Positions 27,774 to 37,685 of a stretch of 64,000 nucleotides of DNA are shown in pieces. The notes below the pieces were generated by a model that was not told where the DNA came from, did no database searches, and saw nothing but the letters and a program-made list of their open reading frames with translations. Position numbers and translations under genes: made by a program. Numbering within the stretch: position 1 is the stretch's first letter; each line of letters begins with the position of its first letter. The stretch lies in contig NZ_AZWQ01000018.1 of NCBI RefSeq assembly GCF_000514815.1, forward strand, positions 62,118 to 126,117, given 5' to 3'. The DNA is from Salinispora fenicalii. GTDB taxonomy: Bacteria > Actinomycetota > Actinomycetes > Mycobacteriales > Micromonosporaceae.

Positions 27774-28544
27774 TCAACTGGCCGGCTGCTGCGACCACGG
27801 CAGCACCGGACGGGCGCCACCGGCCAGGACCGCGCGGTGCACCGCCCGGGCCAGTGGTGCACCCCAGGTGGAGCGGGGGCCACCGTACGGCGCCTCGGGC
27901 CCCTCGGTCGGGCAGCAGACGGTGACCGAGTCGGTCGGGGTGCCGGTGCCGGGCATTCCCAGCTCGGCGATGGCCTGCGCCTTCGCCTCGGTGGCGGTCG
28001 CCACGGCGTTGATCAGGGCGGCGGGACTGAGCCGGGCCGGCACGTACACCACGGTGTTGACGGTGCCGACCGGATGACCGCCCGCGCCGGGTGCAGCCGT
28101 GGCCGGAGCGTGCTCGGAGGGGGCCGGGACCGGAGCGCGCTCGGGTGCAGCCGGGACGGGGGCACGCTCGACTGGGGCGCGCTCGGCGGGGGCGCGCTCG
28201 GCGGGGGCGGCGGCCCAGATCGGAACGCCGAGCCCGACGGTCGCCCAGACCCGTACTCCGGTGTCGGTTCGGGCCACCACCTCCGTGACGTCCACCCCGG
28301 TCAGCAGGCCCACACCGGGGCCGTCGAGACCAAACCCCTCGGCCAGTTCGGCCAGGTGCGCGACGGGGTCGTCCCGGTCGTACGACATCGGGACGGTCGC
28401 GTTGATCACCCAGCTCCGGACGCCCAGTCCGCCGCCGAACGCCGCTGAACTCGCGCTGAGTAACGGCCGCTCGGCTCGCCAGACCAGCACCGGGAGGTTC
28501 CGTCCGTCCTCACGACGGGTACACAGTGACGGTTCGTTCAGCAC
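27774..28544 (-). CDS. cbiZ: Adenosylcobinamide amidohydrolase with low-complexity insert
   Basis: A 256-residue CbiZ-family protein, which cleaves the aminopropanol arm of adenosylcobinamide during corrinoid salvage. Conserved stretches are SSAAFGGGLG, WVINATVPMSYDRDDP, GVGLLTGVDV, GTVNTVVYVPARLSPAA, TEAKAQA, GTGTPTDSV and GGPRSTWGAPLARAVH. Residues about 111-156 are an Ala/Pro insert with five ERAP-type repeats, encoded by a repetitive tract near 28085-28215, that splits the domain. GTG 28544 starts the gene. No other cobalamin gene is in view. Divergent from crp. Confidence 0.9.
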   Translation of the reverse strand: MLNEPSLCTRREDGRNLPVLVWRAERPLLSASSAAFGGGLGVRSWVINATVPMSYDRDDPVAHLAELAEGFGLDGPGVGLLTGVDVTEVVARTDTGVRVWATVGLGVPIWAAAPAERAPAERAPVERAPVPAAPERAPVPAPSEHAPATAAPGAGGHPVGTVNTVVYVPARLSPAALINAVATATEAKAQAIAELGMPGTGTPTDSVTVCCPTEGPEAPYGGPRSTWGAPLARAVHRAVLAGGARPVLPWSQQPAS

Positions 28545-28673
28545 GGGGCGACCCTACGGCCCGATCCTGCGCGCGGCACATCTCACCTGGTGCAGCAGGG
28601 TATCGTGACGTTGACGACGGGCGGCGGGTTACGCCCAACGCTCACGTTTACCGGGGTGCACCTCGGAATATCT

Positions 28674-28685
28674 GCGCACGTGCGC
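28674..28685. promoter_or_regulatory. Perfect 12-bp palindrome upstream of crp
   Basis: GCGCACGTGCGC is a perfect palindrome about 80 bases before the crp start, directly followed by TAGACT, a possible -10 element. It does not match the classical Crp site (TGTGA-N6-TCACA), so the binding protein is unknown. No good -35 was found. Confidence 0.35.
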
Positions 28686-28761
28686 CTAGACTGACCGAGC
28701 GCGAGGGAGAAGCGGACGGCGGACCCGCCGAACGGACGGCACGCGCAGGCGGAGGTGCGCG

Positions 28762-29439
28762 ATGGACGAGGTACTGGCCCGGAGTGGGATCTTCCAGGGG
28801 GTCGACCCGGAGGCTGCCGAGGCGTTGGCCAAGGAGATGGAGACGATCGAGGTCCGCAAGGGCGATGTCGTCTTCAACGAGGGCGAGCCCGGTGACAGCC
28901 TGTACATCCTCCTCTCCGGCAAGATCAAGGTCGGCCGCCGGGCGGCCGATGGGCGACAGAACCTGATCGCGGTCATGGGCCCTTCGGACATGGTCGGCGA
29001 GCTGTCGCTCTTTGACCCGGGGCCCCGGACGGCGACGGCGACGGCAGTGACCGACACCCGCCTGGTGCGGCTCCGTAAGCAGGCGCTGCGCCCCTGGCTG
29101 AACAACCGGCCGGAGATCGCTGAGCAGTTGCTCCGGGTACTCGCCCGCCGGCTGCGCCGGACCAACGACTCGCTAGCTGACTTGATCTTCACTGACGTGC
29201 CCGGTCGGGTCGCGAAGAACCTGCTCCAGCTGGCGGGACGGTTCGGCACCCGGGATGGCGGAGTGCTGCGGGTGACCCATGACCTGACCCAGGAGGAGAT
29301 CGCCCAGCTCGTCGGCGCCTCCCGGGAGACGGTCAACAAGGCCCTCGCCGATTTCGCCTCGCGGGGCTGGCTACGCCTGGACGGCAAGAGCATCATCATC
29401 CTCGACCCGGAGCGCCTGGCTCGTCGCGCCCGCGTCTGA
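28762..29439 (+). CDS. crp: Crp/Fnr-family cAMP receptor regulator
   Basis: A 225-residue global regulator, orthologous by length and position to mycobacterial Crp (Rv3676) and Streptomyces Crp. The cyclic-nucleotide pocket includes [17 protein letters not shown] with the phosphate-binding Arg. The winged-helix motif is [20 protein letters not shown] (about 174-193). GGAGGTG sits 6 bases before ATG 28762. The gene has its own strong terminator. A class III nucleotide cyclase lies about 31 kb downstream and could supply the ligand. Confidence 0.95.
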   Translation: MDEVLARSGIFQGVDPEAAEALAKEMETIEVRKGDVVFNEGEPGDSLYILLSGKIKVGRRAADGRQNLIAVMGPSDMVGELSLFDPGPRTATATAVTDTRLVRLRKQALRPWLNNRPEIAEQLLRVLARRLRRTNDSLADLIFTDVPGRVAKNLLQLAGRFGTRDGGVLRVTHDLTQEEIAQLVGASRETVNKALADFASRGWLRLDGKSIIILDPERLARRARV

Positions 29440-29493
29440 TCGCACCGCCCGCCCGTTGACCCTGAGTCCACGGGGAACGGTGCTACCCGCTGC

Positions 29494-29523
29494 AACGGCG
29501 GCCGGTTCGCCGGCCGCCGTTTT
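29494..29523 (+). terminator. crp intrinsic terminator
   Basis: A 12-bp perfect stem (AACGGCGGCCGG with CCGGCCGCCGTT) closed by a TTCG tetraloop and running into TTC. It starts 55 bases after the crp stop and marks the left end of the accessory block. Confidence 0.88.
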
Positions 29524-29528
29524 CTCGC

Positions 29529-29560
29529 CCCAAAAAAGTCAGGCTTGACTGTTTGTTTTG
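29529..29560. promoter_or_regulatory. Operator-like palindrome before the TetR gene
   Basis: The core AGTCAGGCTTGACT (29537-29550) is a perfect 5-bp inverted repeat with a 4-base spacer. It is flanked by CCAAAA on the left and TTTTGG on the right, giving an extended imperfect dyad. TTGACT within it could serve as a -35. It lies 30 bases before the TetR start, the expected place for autoregulation. Confidence 0.6.
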
Positions 29561-29579
29561 GGGGCGGCACGCTGAGGCC

Positions 29580-30185
29580 GTGTCTGGCACATCGACCCGC
29601 GTCCCACAGCAGGAACGCAGCCGCGCCACCCAGGCCCGGCTCCTTGAGGCCACCGTGGCGTGCCTGGTCGAGCATGGCTGGTCGGGCACCACGACGACCG
29701 TCGTAGCGACCCGGGCTGGGGTGTCCCGGGGGGCCCAGCTGCACCACTACCCCACCAAGGCCGCCCTGGTCACCGCCGCGGTCGGGCACCTCGCTGAGCG
29801 GCGCGCGGAGGAGCTACGGGTCGAGGCGAAGACCCTACCCGCCGGCCCACAACGGGTGGACCGGGTGGTTGACCTGCTCGCCGCGGCCTTCACCGGACCG
29901 CTCTTCATCGCCGCCCTGGAGCTGTGGGTCGCCGCCCGTACTGACCATGAACTACGGACGGCGCTAGTGCCGCTGGAAGCCCGCCTCGGCCGGGAAATGC
30001 ACCGACTGACCGTCGCCCTACTCGAGGTCGACGAGCGCCGACCCGGGGTGCGGGAGGCAGTGCAGGCCACCCTCGACCTGCTCCGCGGCCTCGGCGTGGC
30101 GAACCTGCTCAACGACGACTCGGCCCGGCGCACCACGCTGCTCACCGCCTGGAAACGCCAGCTCACCGTGCTCCTCGCCCCCTGA
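29580..30185 (+). CDS. TetR-family regulator
   Basis: A 201-residue protein. The N-terminal TetR helix-turn-helix is clear: RSRATQARLLEATVACLVEHG, then TTTTVVATRAGVSRGAQLHHYPTK (about residues 13-60). The variable C-terminal ligand domain follows. GTG 29580 is chosen because it gives the normal short arm before the DNA-binding domain. It leads the AtuA/acyl-CoA carboxylase operon, whose next gene starts 38 bases downstream, so it probably represses that operon from the dyad at 29529-29560. The ligand is likely an acyl-CoA, by analogy with other catabolic TetR proteins. Confidence 0.9.
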   Translation: MSGTSTRVPQQERSRATQARLLEATVACLVEHGWSGTTTTVVATRAGVSRGAQLHHYPTKAALVTAAVGHLAERRAEELRVEAKTLPAGPQRVDRVVDLLAAAFTGPLFIAALELWVAARTDHELRTALVPLEARLGREMHRLTVALLEVDERRPGVREAVQATLDLLRGLGVANLLNDDSARRTTLLTAWKRQLTVLLAP

Positions 30186-30222
30186 CCCGTCCCGCACCAC
30201 CGCCGACTCCCCCGGAGGCACC

Positions 30223-31032
30223 ATGGTCAACCTGACGGACCTGCTGACCGATCTCGCCGCCGAGTCAGCCGAACTGGACGCTCTCGTGGCACCGCTGTCG
30301 ACCGCCGAGTGGGCCCGCGCCACGCCCGCACCCGGCTGGACGATCGGCCACCAGATCGCGCACCTGGCCTGGACGGATCACGCCGCGCAGCTCGCCGCGA
30401 CAGACGCCGACGCGTTCTACGCCTCCGTCACCACCGCGGCCGACCCGGCCCGCCTGGTGGACGCGGGCGCGGAGGAGTTCCTTGCCCCACCGGCCGAGCT
30501 ACTGCCCCGCTGGCGCTCCGGCCGGGCGGCGCTCGCCACCGCCCTGGTGGCCATCCCGACTGGCGAGAAGCTTCCCTGGTACGGCACCAACATGTCCCCC
30601 GCGTCGATGGCTACCGCGCGGATCATGGAGACCTGGGCACACGGCGCGGACGTGGCCGACGCACTCGGAGTCACCCGGCCGGCCACGGCACGGCTGCGGC
30701 ACATCGCGCACCTCGGCTTCCGGACGCTGCCGCACTCCTTCGCCGCACACGGTCGCCCGCTGCCGACCGCGCCGGTCCGAATCGAACTGACCGCGCCGCC
30801 GACCAGCGCCGACACCACCGGCGAGACCTGGGTCTACGGTCCGGCGGACGCCGCCGACCGGGTCACCGGGCCGGCACTGGACTTCTGCCTGCTGGTGACC
30901 CAACGCCGGCACCGGGCCGACCTCCGCCTCACCGCGACCGGGTCGGTTGCCGAGGCCTGGCTGGACGTGGCTCAGGCCTTCGCCGGCCCGCCCGGCGCTG
31001 GCCGGGCGCCGAAAGCACAGGCGACGGCATGA
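30223..31032 (+). CDS. DinB/MDMPI-like protein (TIGR03084 type)
   Basis: A 269-residue protein of the mycothiol-dependent maleylpyruvate isomerase-like (DinB fold) group. The start MVNLTDLLTDLAAESAELD, GWTIGHQIAHLAWTD with metal-type His residues, MSPASMATARIMETWAHGAD, and the C-terminal domain ending AEAWLDVAQAFAG match the TIGR03084 form often found beside AtuA homologues. A thiol- or metal-dependent role in the pathway is possible but not established. The stop overlaps the next start (ATGA 31029-31032). Confidence 0.87.
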   Translation: MVNLTDLLTDLAAESAELDALVAPLSTAEWARATPAPGWTIGHQIAHLAWTDHAAQLAATDADAFYASVTTAADPARLVDAGAEEFLAPPAELLPRWRSGRAALATALVAIPTGEKLPWYGTNMSPASMATARIMETWAHGADVADALGVTRPATARLRHIAHLGFRTLPHSFAAHGRPLPTAPVRIELTAPPTSADTTGETWVYGPADAADRVTGPALDFCLLVTQRRHRADLRLTATGSVAEAWLDVAQAFAGPPGAGRAPKAQATA

Positions 31033-32801
31033 GCACCGACGACAGCATGCGCAGCGGTGACCGCATTGGCACCGGCGACCGCAGGAGCGCCTGCCTGCGG
31101 GTCGGCAACGCCTCCGGCTTCTACGGCGACCGCTTCTCCGCCTGGCAGGAGATGCTCGACGGTGGCGACCTGGACGTGCTCACCGGGGACTACCTCGCCG
31201 AACTGACCCTGCTCATCCTGGGCCGGGACCGGATGCGCGACCCTGACCTCGGCTACGCGCGGACGTTCCTGCGCCAACTCGAAGGGACCCTCGGCACCGC
31301 ACAGGAACGCGGCGTCCGGATCGTCACCAATGCCGGCGGGCTGAACCCCGCGGGGTTGGCCGCCGCCGTCCGCTCCCTCGCCGAACGGCTCGGGCTCGAC
31401 CTCAAGGTCGGGTACGTGGAGGGCGACTCGCTGCCCCGGCCGGACGCGCTGACCGCGAACGCGTACCTCGGGGCGTTCGGAATCGCCGCCGTACTCGACG
31501 CGGGCGCCGACGTGGTGGTCACCGGGCGGGTCACCGATGCCTCGCTGGTGGTCGGGCCGGCGATCGCCCGGTTCGGCTGGGACCGCGACGACCTGGACGC
31601 CCTCGCCGGTGCAACCGTCGCTGGGCATCTGCTCGAATGCGGCGCACAGGTGACCGGGGGCAACTTCAGCTTCTTCACCGAGCTGCCCGACGGCGGGCAC
31701 CGGCCCGGCTTTCCCCTCGCCGAGCTGCACGCCGACGGCTCGTCGGTGCTCACCAAGCACCCGGGCACCGGGGGCGCGGTCACCGTCGAGACGGTGACCG
31801 CCCAACTCCTGTACGAGGTGGGCACGCCCGCCTACCTCGGGCCGGATGTGGTCACCCAGCTGGACTCGGTACGCCTCACCCCGGACGGGCCGGACCGGGT
31901 CCGGGTGTCCGGGGTCCGCGGGACACCCCCACCGGAGACGCTCAAGGTCGGCGTCAACAACCTCGGCGGCTTCCGCAACTCGATGACCTTCGTGCTCTGC
32001 GGGTTGGACATCCCGGCGAAGGCCGCCCTGGTCCGGGGGCAACTGGAGGAGACGGTCGGCAAGGAAGGGCTGGAGTTCGTCCTCGCCCGCACCGACCACC
32101 CCGACGCACCGGATACCGAGCCGGCGAGCGCCCTGCTCCACGTCCACCTGCGCGACGGGGACAAGGCCCGGGCCGGGCGTGCCTTCTCCGCCGCGGCGGT
32201 GGAGCTGGCGCTGGCCTCGTACCCGGGGTGCACGCTGACCACTCCCCCCGGCGACGCGACTCCGTACGGGGTCTTCACCGCCGACACGGTCGGGCAGGAC
32301 GCCGTCGAGCACATGGCGGTCCTGCCCGACGGCACCCGCGTACCGATCCCCCCGCCACCGCGGACGCAGCCGGCCGGGGCGCCGGTGTCTCGCGCGGGCC
32401 GCACGGCGTACCCGACCGGGGCGCCGGTGTCCGGCCCGGACCGCACGGCGTACCCGACGCGACGCCGGCCCCTCGGGGAACTGGTCGGAGCCCGGTCGGG
32501 GGACAAGGGGGGCGACGCCAACCTGGGGGTCTGGGCCCGCACCGACGCGACCTGGGCGTGGCTGCGGGGCTGGCTGACCGTGGTGCGCCTCGCCGAGTTG
32601 CTGCCGGAGACCGCCCCACTGACCGTCGAGCGGTACGAGCTGCCGAACCTGCGAGCCGTCAACTTCATGATCCGGGGGCTGCTCGGGCCGGGGGTGGCGG
32701 CCACAACCCGCTTCGACCCGCAGGCGAAAGCGCTGGGGGAGCTGTTGCGCTCCCGTGTGGTTGAGGTCCCGGTCGAGTTGATCCCGGAGGCAACAGCATG
32801 A
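31029..32801 (+). CDS. AtuA-family protein (acyclic terpene utilisation type)
   Basis: A 590-residue protein resembling Pseudomonas AtuA (DUF1446). Conserved segments include VRIVTNAGGLNPAGLA, VVVTGRVTDASLVVGPA, LLECGAQVTGGNFS and VGVNNLGGFRNSM. A C-terminal domain with GARSGDKGGDANLGVWART follows, after a short linker carrying a 14-residue duplication (see 32376-32459). AtuA is needed for citronellol/geraniol catabolism, but its reaction is unknown. Translational coupling on both sides ties it to the MDMPI-like protein and the acyl-CoA dehydrogenase. Confidence 0.9.
   Translation: MSTDDSMRSGDRIGTGDRRSACLRVGNASGFYGDRFSAWQEMLDGGDLDVLTGDYLAELTLLILGRDRMRDPDLGYARTFLRQLEGTLGTAQERGVRIVTNAGGLNPAGLAAAVRSLAERLGLDLKVGYVEGDSLPRPDALTANAYLGAFGIAAVLDAGADVVVTGRVTDASLVVGPAIARFGWDRDDLDALAGATVAGHLLECGAQVTGGNFSFFTELPDGGHRPGFPLAELHADGSSVLTKHPGTGGAVTVETVTAQLLYEVGTPAYLGPDVVTQLDSVRLTPDGPDRVRVSGVRGTPPPETLKVGVNNLGGFRNSMTFVLCGLDIPAKAALVRGQLEETVGKEGLEFVLARTDHPDAPDTEPASALLHVHLRDGDKARAGRAFSAAAVELALASYPGCTLTTPPGDATPYGVFTADTVGQDAVEHMAVLPDGTRVPIPPPPRTQPAGAPVSRAGRTAYPTGAPVSGPDRTAYPTRRRPLGELVGARSGDKGGDANLGVWARTDATWAWLRGWLTVVRLAELLPETAPLTVERYELPNLRAVNFMIRGLLGPGVAATTRFDPQAKALGELLRSRVVEVPVELIPEATA
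32376..32459 (+). repeat. 42-bp tandem duplication in the AtuA-like gene
   Basis: Two 42-base units (32376-32417 and 32418-32459) encode GAPVSRAGRTAYPT and GAPVSGPDRTAYPT in the linker between the two AtuA domains. The unit length equals that of the dacB repeat, but the sequence is unrelated. Confidence 0.8.
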
Positions 32802-33957
32802 CCACCGTCAACACCCCGGAACGTCGGCAACTCCGCGAGCTGACCAGAACGTTCATGGCCAAAGAGGTGCTACCGCACCTCGACGACTGGGAGCGGGCCG
32901 GCGAGGTCCCGCGGGAGCTGCACGCCACGGCCGCGCAGGTCGGCCTGCTTGGTATCGGCTTTCCCGAGGAGGTCGGCGGCAGCGGTGGCGACCTGCTGGA
33001 CTCGGTCGTCGTCACCGAGGAGATCATCCGGTCCGGTGGCTCCTCCGGGCTGGTGGCGGCGCTCTTCACGCACGGGATCGCCCTGCCGCACCTGGTGGCC
33101 GCCAGCGCCGGCACCCAAGCCCCGTCCGGCGGCAGCGACCTGGTCGAGCGCTACGTCCGACCGACCCTCGCCGGGACGATGATCGGCGCGCTGGCGGTCA
33201 CCGAGCCGGGGGGCGGCTCGGACGTGGCCGGGCTGCGCACCACCGCCCGCCGCGACGGCGACCACTACCTGGTCAACGGGGCCAAGGCGTACATCACCAG
33301 CGGGCACCGGGCCGACTTCGTGACCACCGCCGTGCGTACCGGCGGGTCGGAGGCGGGGGGCATCTCCCTGCTGGTGATCGAGAAGGGCATGCCGGGTTTC
33401 ACCGTCGGCCGACGGATGGAGAAGCTTGGCTGGCACTGCTCGGACACCGCCGAGCTCTCCTTCGCCGACGTTCGGGTACCGGTGGGCAACCGGGTCGGCG
33501 CGGAGAACACCGGTTTCTTCTCCATCATGCAGAACTTCGCCGCCGAACGGATCTCCCTGGCCACCCAGGCGTACGCGACGGCGCAGCGCTGCGTGGAGCT
33601 GGCGCTGGGCTGGTGCCGGGACCGGGAGACCTTCGGCCGCCCGCTGGCGAGCCGACAGCTCGTCCGACACCGCCTCGCCGAGCTTCACACCCGCGCCGAG
33701 TCGGCCCGCTCCTACGTGCTCGACGTAGCGACCCGGGTCACGGCCGGGGAGGCGGAGATGACCGAGGTCGCGATGGCCAAGAACACCGCGGTCGCCGCCT
33801 GCGCCGAGGTGGTTGACGCGGCCTTGCAGCTCCACGGCGGCTTCGGCTACCTGCGCGACGCCGAAGTGGAGCGACACTACCGTGACCAGCGCATCCTCAG
33901 CATCGGCGGCGGCACCACCGAGATCATGAACGAGATCATCGCGAAGGGCATGGAGCT

Positions 33958-33961
<4 letters not shown>
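32798..33961 (+). CDS. Acyl-CoA dehydrogenase
   Basis: A 387-residue flavin-dependent enzyme introducing a 2,3-double bond into an acyl-CoA. ALAVTEPGGGSDVAGLRTTA and YITSGHRADF are the FAD and substrate loops, and ETFGRPLASRQLVRHRLAE is the family's central motif. The C-terminal position of the MCAD catalytic Glu reads SIGGGT, without Glu. A Glu-Arg pair in FAAERISLAT is where isovaleryl-CoA and long-chain enzymes place the base. A branched or long substrate is therefore more likely than a medium straight chain. It starts inside the AtuA stop (ATGA) and is also coupled to the next gene. Confidence 0.92.
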
Positions 33962-35559
<1,598 letters not shown>

Positions 35560-35618
35560 AGCGCGAACCGCACAGTCAGGCCGGGTCCGTAGTCGCGAAC
35601 GAAGGAGACTCAGCGCGG

Positions 35619-37685
35619 ATGATCAGCAGACTTCTGGTCGCCAACCGGGGCGAGATCGCCCGCCGGATCTTCACCACCTGTCGGGCGCTCGGGATCGAGA
35701 CGGTCGCCGTGCACTCCGACGCGGACGCCGAGGCGCCCTTCGTCGCCGAGGCCGACCACGCCGTCCGGCTGCCCGGAAACACGCCCGCCGAGACGTACCT
35801 GCGGATCGACCTCGTCCTGGCCGCGGCCCGGCGGGCCGGCGCGGACGCCGTCCACCCGGGCTACGGCTTCCTCGCCGAGAACGCCGAGTTCGCCACGGCG
35901 GTCACCGACGCCGGGCTGGCCTGGGTCGGGCCACCGGCGAAGGCGATCGCCGCGATGGGGGACAAGCTGGCGGCGAAGACGCTGCTCGGCGAGGCCGGCG
36001 TCCCCATGCTGCCCAGCTGGACCGAGACCGACCAGGTCAACGGCTTCCCGGTACTGGTGAAGGCGGCCGCCGGCGGCGGTGGGCGGGGCATGCGGGTGGT
36101 CCGCACCGCCGACGGTCTCGCCGACGCCGTCGCCAGCGCCCGCCGCGAGGCGGCCTCCGCGTTCGGCGACGGCACTGTCTTCATCGAGCGGTACGTCGAA
36201 CGCGGCCGGCACGTCGAGGTGCAGATCCTGGGCGACCAGTTCGGGACGGTGCTGGCCCTCGGGGCGCGGGACTGCTCAATCCAGCGGCGCCATCAGAAGA
36301 TTGTGGAGGAGGCACCGGGCGTGCTCGCGCCCGCGGTGCGCCAGCGGCTCCACGCGGCGGCGGTGGCCGCCGGCCGAGCGGTCGACTACGTCGGCGCGGG
36401 CACGGTCGAGTTCCTGCTCGCTCCGGATGGGGAGATCTTCTTCCTGGAGATGAACACCCGCCTGCAGGTGGAACATCCGGTGACCGAGCTGACCACCGGC
36501 CTGGACCTGGTCCGCCTGCAACTGCTCGTCGCCGAGGGCAACCCGCTACCGATCGACGCGACCCCAGCGGCCACCGGACACGCGATCGAGGTACGCCTCT
36601 GCGCGGAGGACCCCGCCCAGGGGTACCGACCGGCGACGGGAACCCTGCACCGGTTCGCGATCCCCGGGGTGGCGACCGAGTTCGGGCCGCTGACCGGGGC
36701 CGGCCTGCGGCTGGATTCCGGGGTGACGGACGGCTCGGTGGTGGGCATCCACTACGACTCGATGCTCGCGAAGGTGATCGCCTGGGCGCCCACCCGGGGC
36801 GAGGCGGCCCGAGCGCTGGCGGGCGCGCTGGCCCGGGCCGAACTGCACGGTGTCGCCACCAACCGGGATCTGCTGGTACGCGTGCTGCGCAGCCCGGAGT
36901 TCGCCGCCGTCGAGCTCGACACCGGCTTCCTGGACCGGCACCCCGAGGTGTTCACCCCGCTGGTCTCCACCGGGGAGCTGCCCGTGGTCGCACTGGCGGC
37001 GGCGCTCGCCTCGGCCGCCGGCCGACGGGCCACCGCGCCGGTGCTCGCCGGGCTCCCGTCGGGCTGGCGCAATGTGCCCGCCTTCGCACAGGTCACCCGC
37101 TACGCCAGCCCGGACGGTGACGAGATCGAGGTGCGCTACCGCCGGGACCGCCGGGGCGCGCTCGTCGAGTGGGCGGTGGACGGCGCCGCACCCGCCGCCG
37201 GTGCTGCCGCCACCCCGGCCGGACCGGACGCCGCACCGCCCGGATCAGCCACGTCCCCACCTGGGCCGGACGTGCCGCCAGCCCTCACGCTGGTCGAGGC
37301 GCATCCGGACCGGGTGGTGCTGGAGATCGCCGGGGTACGCCGGAGCTACCGCGTACACCGGGTGGGCTCGGAGGTCTTCGTGGACGGCCCGGAGGGCGCG
37401 GTGAACCTGACCGAGCTACCCCGCTTCCCGCTGCCCGGCGCGGAGCTGGCGGCCGGGTCGCTGCTCGCGCCGCTGCCCGGCACGGTGACCCGGGTGCAGG
37501 TCGAGCTCGGCCAGCGGGTCGCCGCCGGTGACCTGCTGCTCACCCTGGAAGCGATGAAGCTGGAACACCCCGTGCTCGCCCCCGCCGACGGGGTCGTCGC
37601 CGAGCTGCCGGTACCCGCCGGCGGCCAGGTCGAGACGGGCGCGGTGCTGGCCGTGGTCAACCCCGACGAGGAGGCACAACCATGA
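35619..37685 (+). CDS. Acyl-CoA carboxylase alpha subunit (biotin carboxylase plus BCCP)
   Basis: A 688-residue biotin-dependent carboxylase. Biotin carboxylase core: MISRLLVANRGEIARRIF, HPGYGFLAENAEFA, the ATP loop KAAAGGGGRGMRVV, IQRRHQKIVEEAP and EMNTRLQVEHPVTE (residues 1-445). A BT-type linker contains an Ala/Pro-rich stretch (about 525-555). The C-terminal biotinyl domain carries the target lysine in EAMKLEHP (about residue 646). ATG 35619 has AAGGAGA 10 bases upstream; upstream in-frame starts lie in the gap after the beta subunit. The stop overlaps the next start. Confidence 0.93.
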   Translation: MISRLLVANRGEIARRIFTTCRALGIETVAVHSDADAEAPFVAEADHAVRLPGNTPAETYLRIDLVLAAARRAGADAVHPGYGFLAENAEFATAVTDAGLAWVGPPAKAIAAMGDKLAAKTLLGEAGVPMLPSWTETDQVNGFPVLVKAAAGGGGRGMRVVRTADGLADAVASARREAASAFGDGTVFIERYVERGRHVEVQILGDQFGTVLALGARDCSIQRRHQKIVEEAPGVLAPAVRQRLHAAAVAAGRAVDYVGAGTVEFLLAPDGEIFFLEMNTRLQVEHPVTELTTGLDLVRLQLLVAEGNPLPIDATPAATGHAIEVRLCAEDPAQGYRPATGTLHRFAIPGVATEFGPLTGAGLRLDSGVTDGSVVGIHYDSMLAKVIAWAPTRGEAARALAGALARAELHGVATNRDLLVRVLRSPEFAAVELDTGFLDRHPEVFTPLVSTGELPVVALAAALASAAGRRATAPVLAGLPSGWRNVPAFAQVTRYASPDGDEIEVRYRRDRRGALVEWAVDGAAPAAGAAATPAGPDAAPPGSATSPPGPDVPPALTLVEAHPDRVVLEIAGVRRSYRVHRVGSEVFVDGPEGAVNLTELPRFPLPGAELAAGSLLAPLPGTVTRVQVELGQRVAAGDLLLTLEAMKLEHPVLAPADGVVAELPVPAGGQVETGAVLAVVNPDEEAQP

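Noticed and set aside
28590..28690. A classical Crp box for autoregulation of crp
   Set aside because: No TGTGA-N6-TCACA-like dyad was found; the palindrome present (GCGCACGTGCGC) differs.
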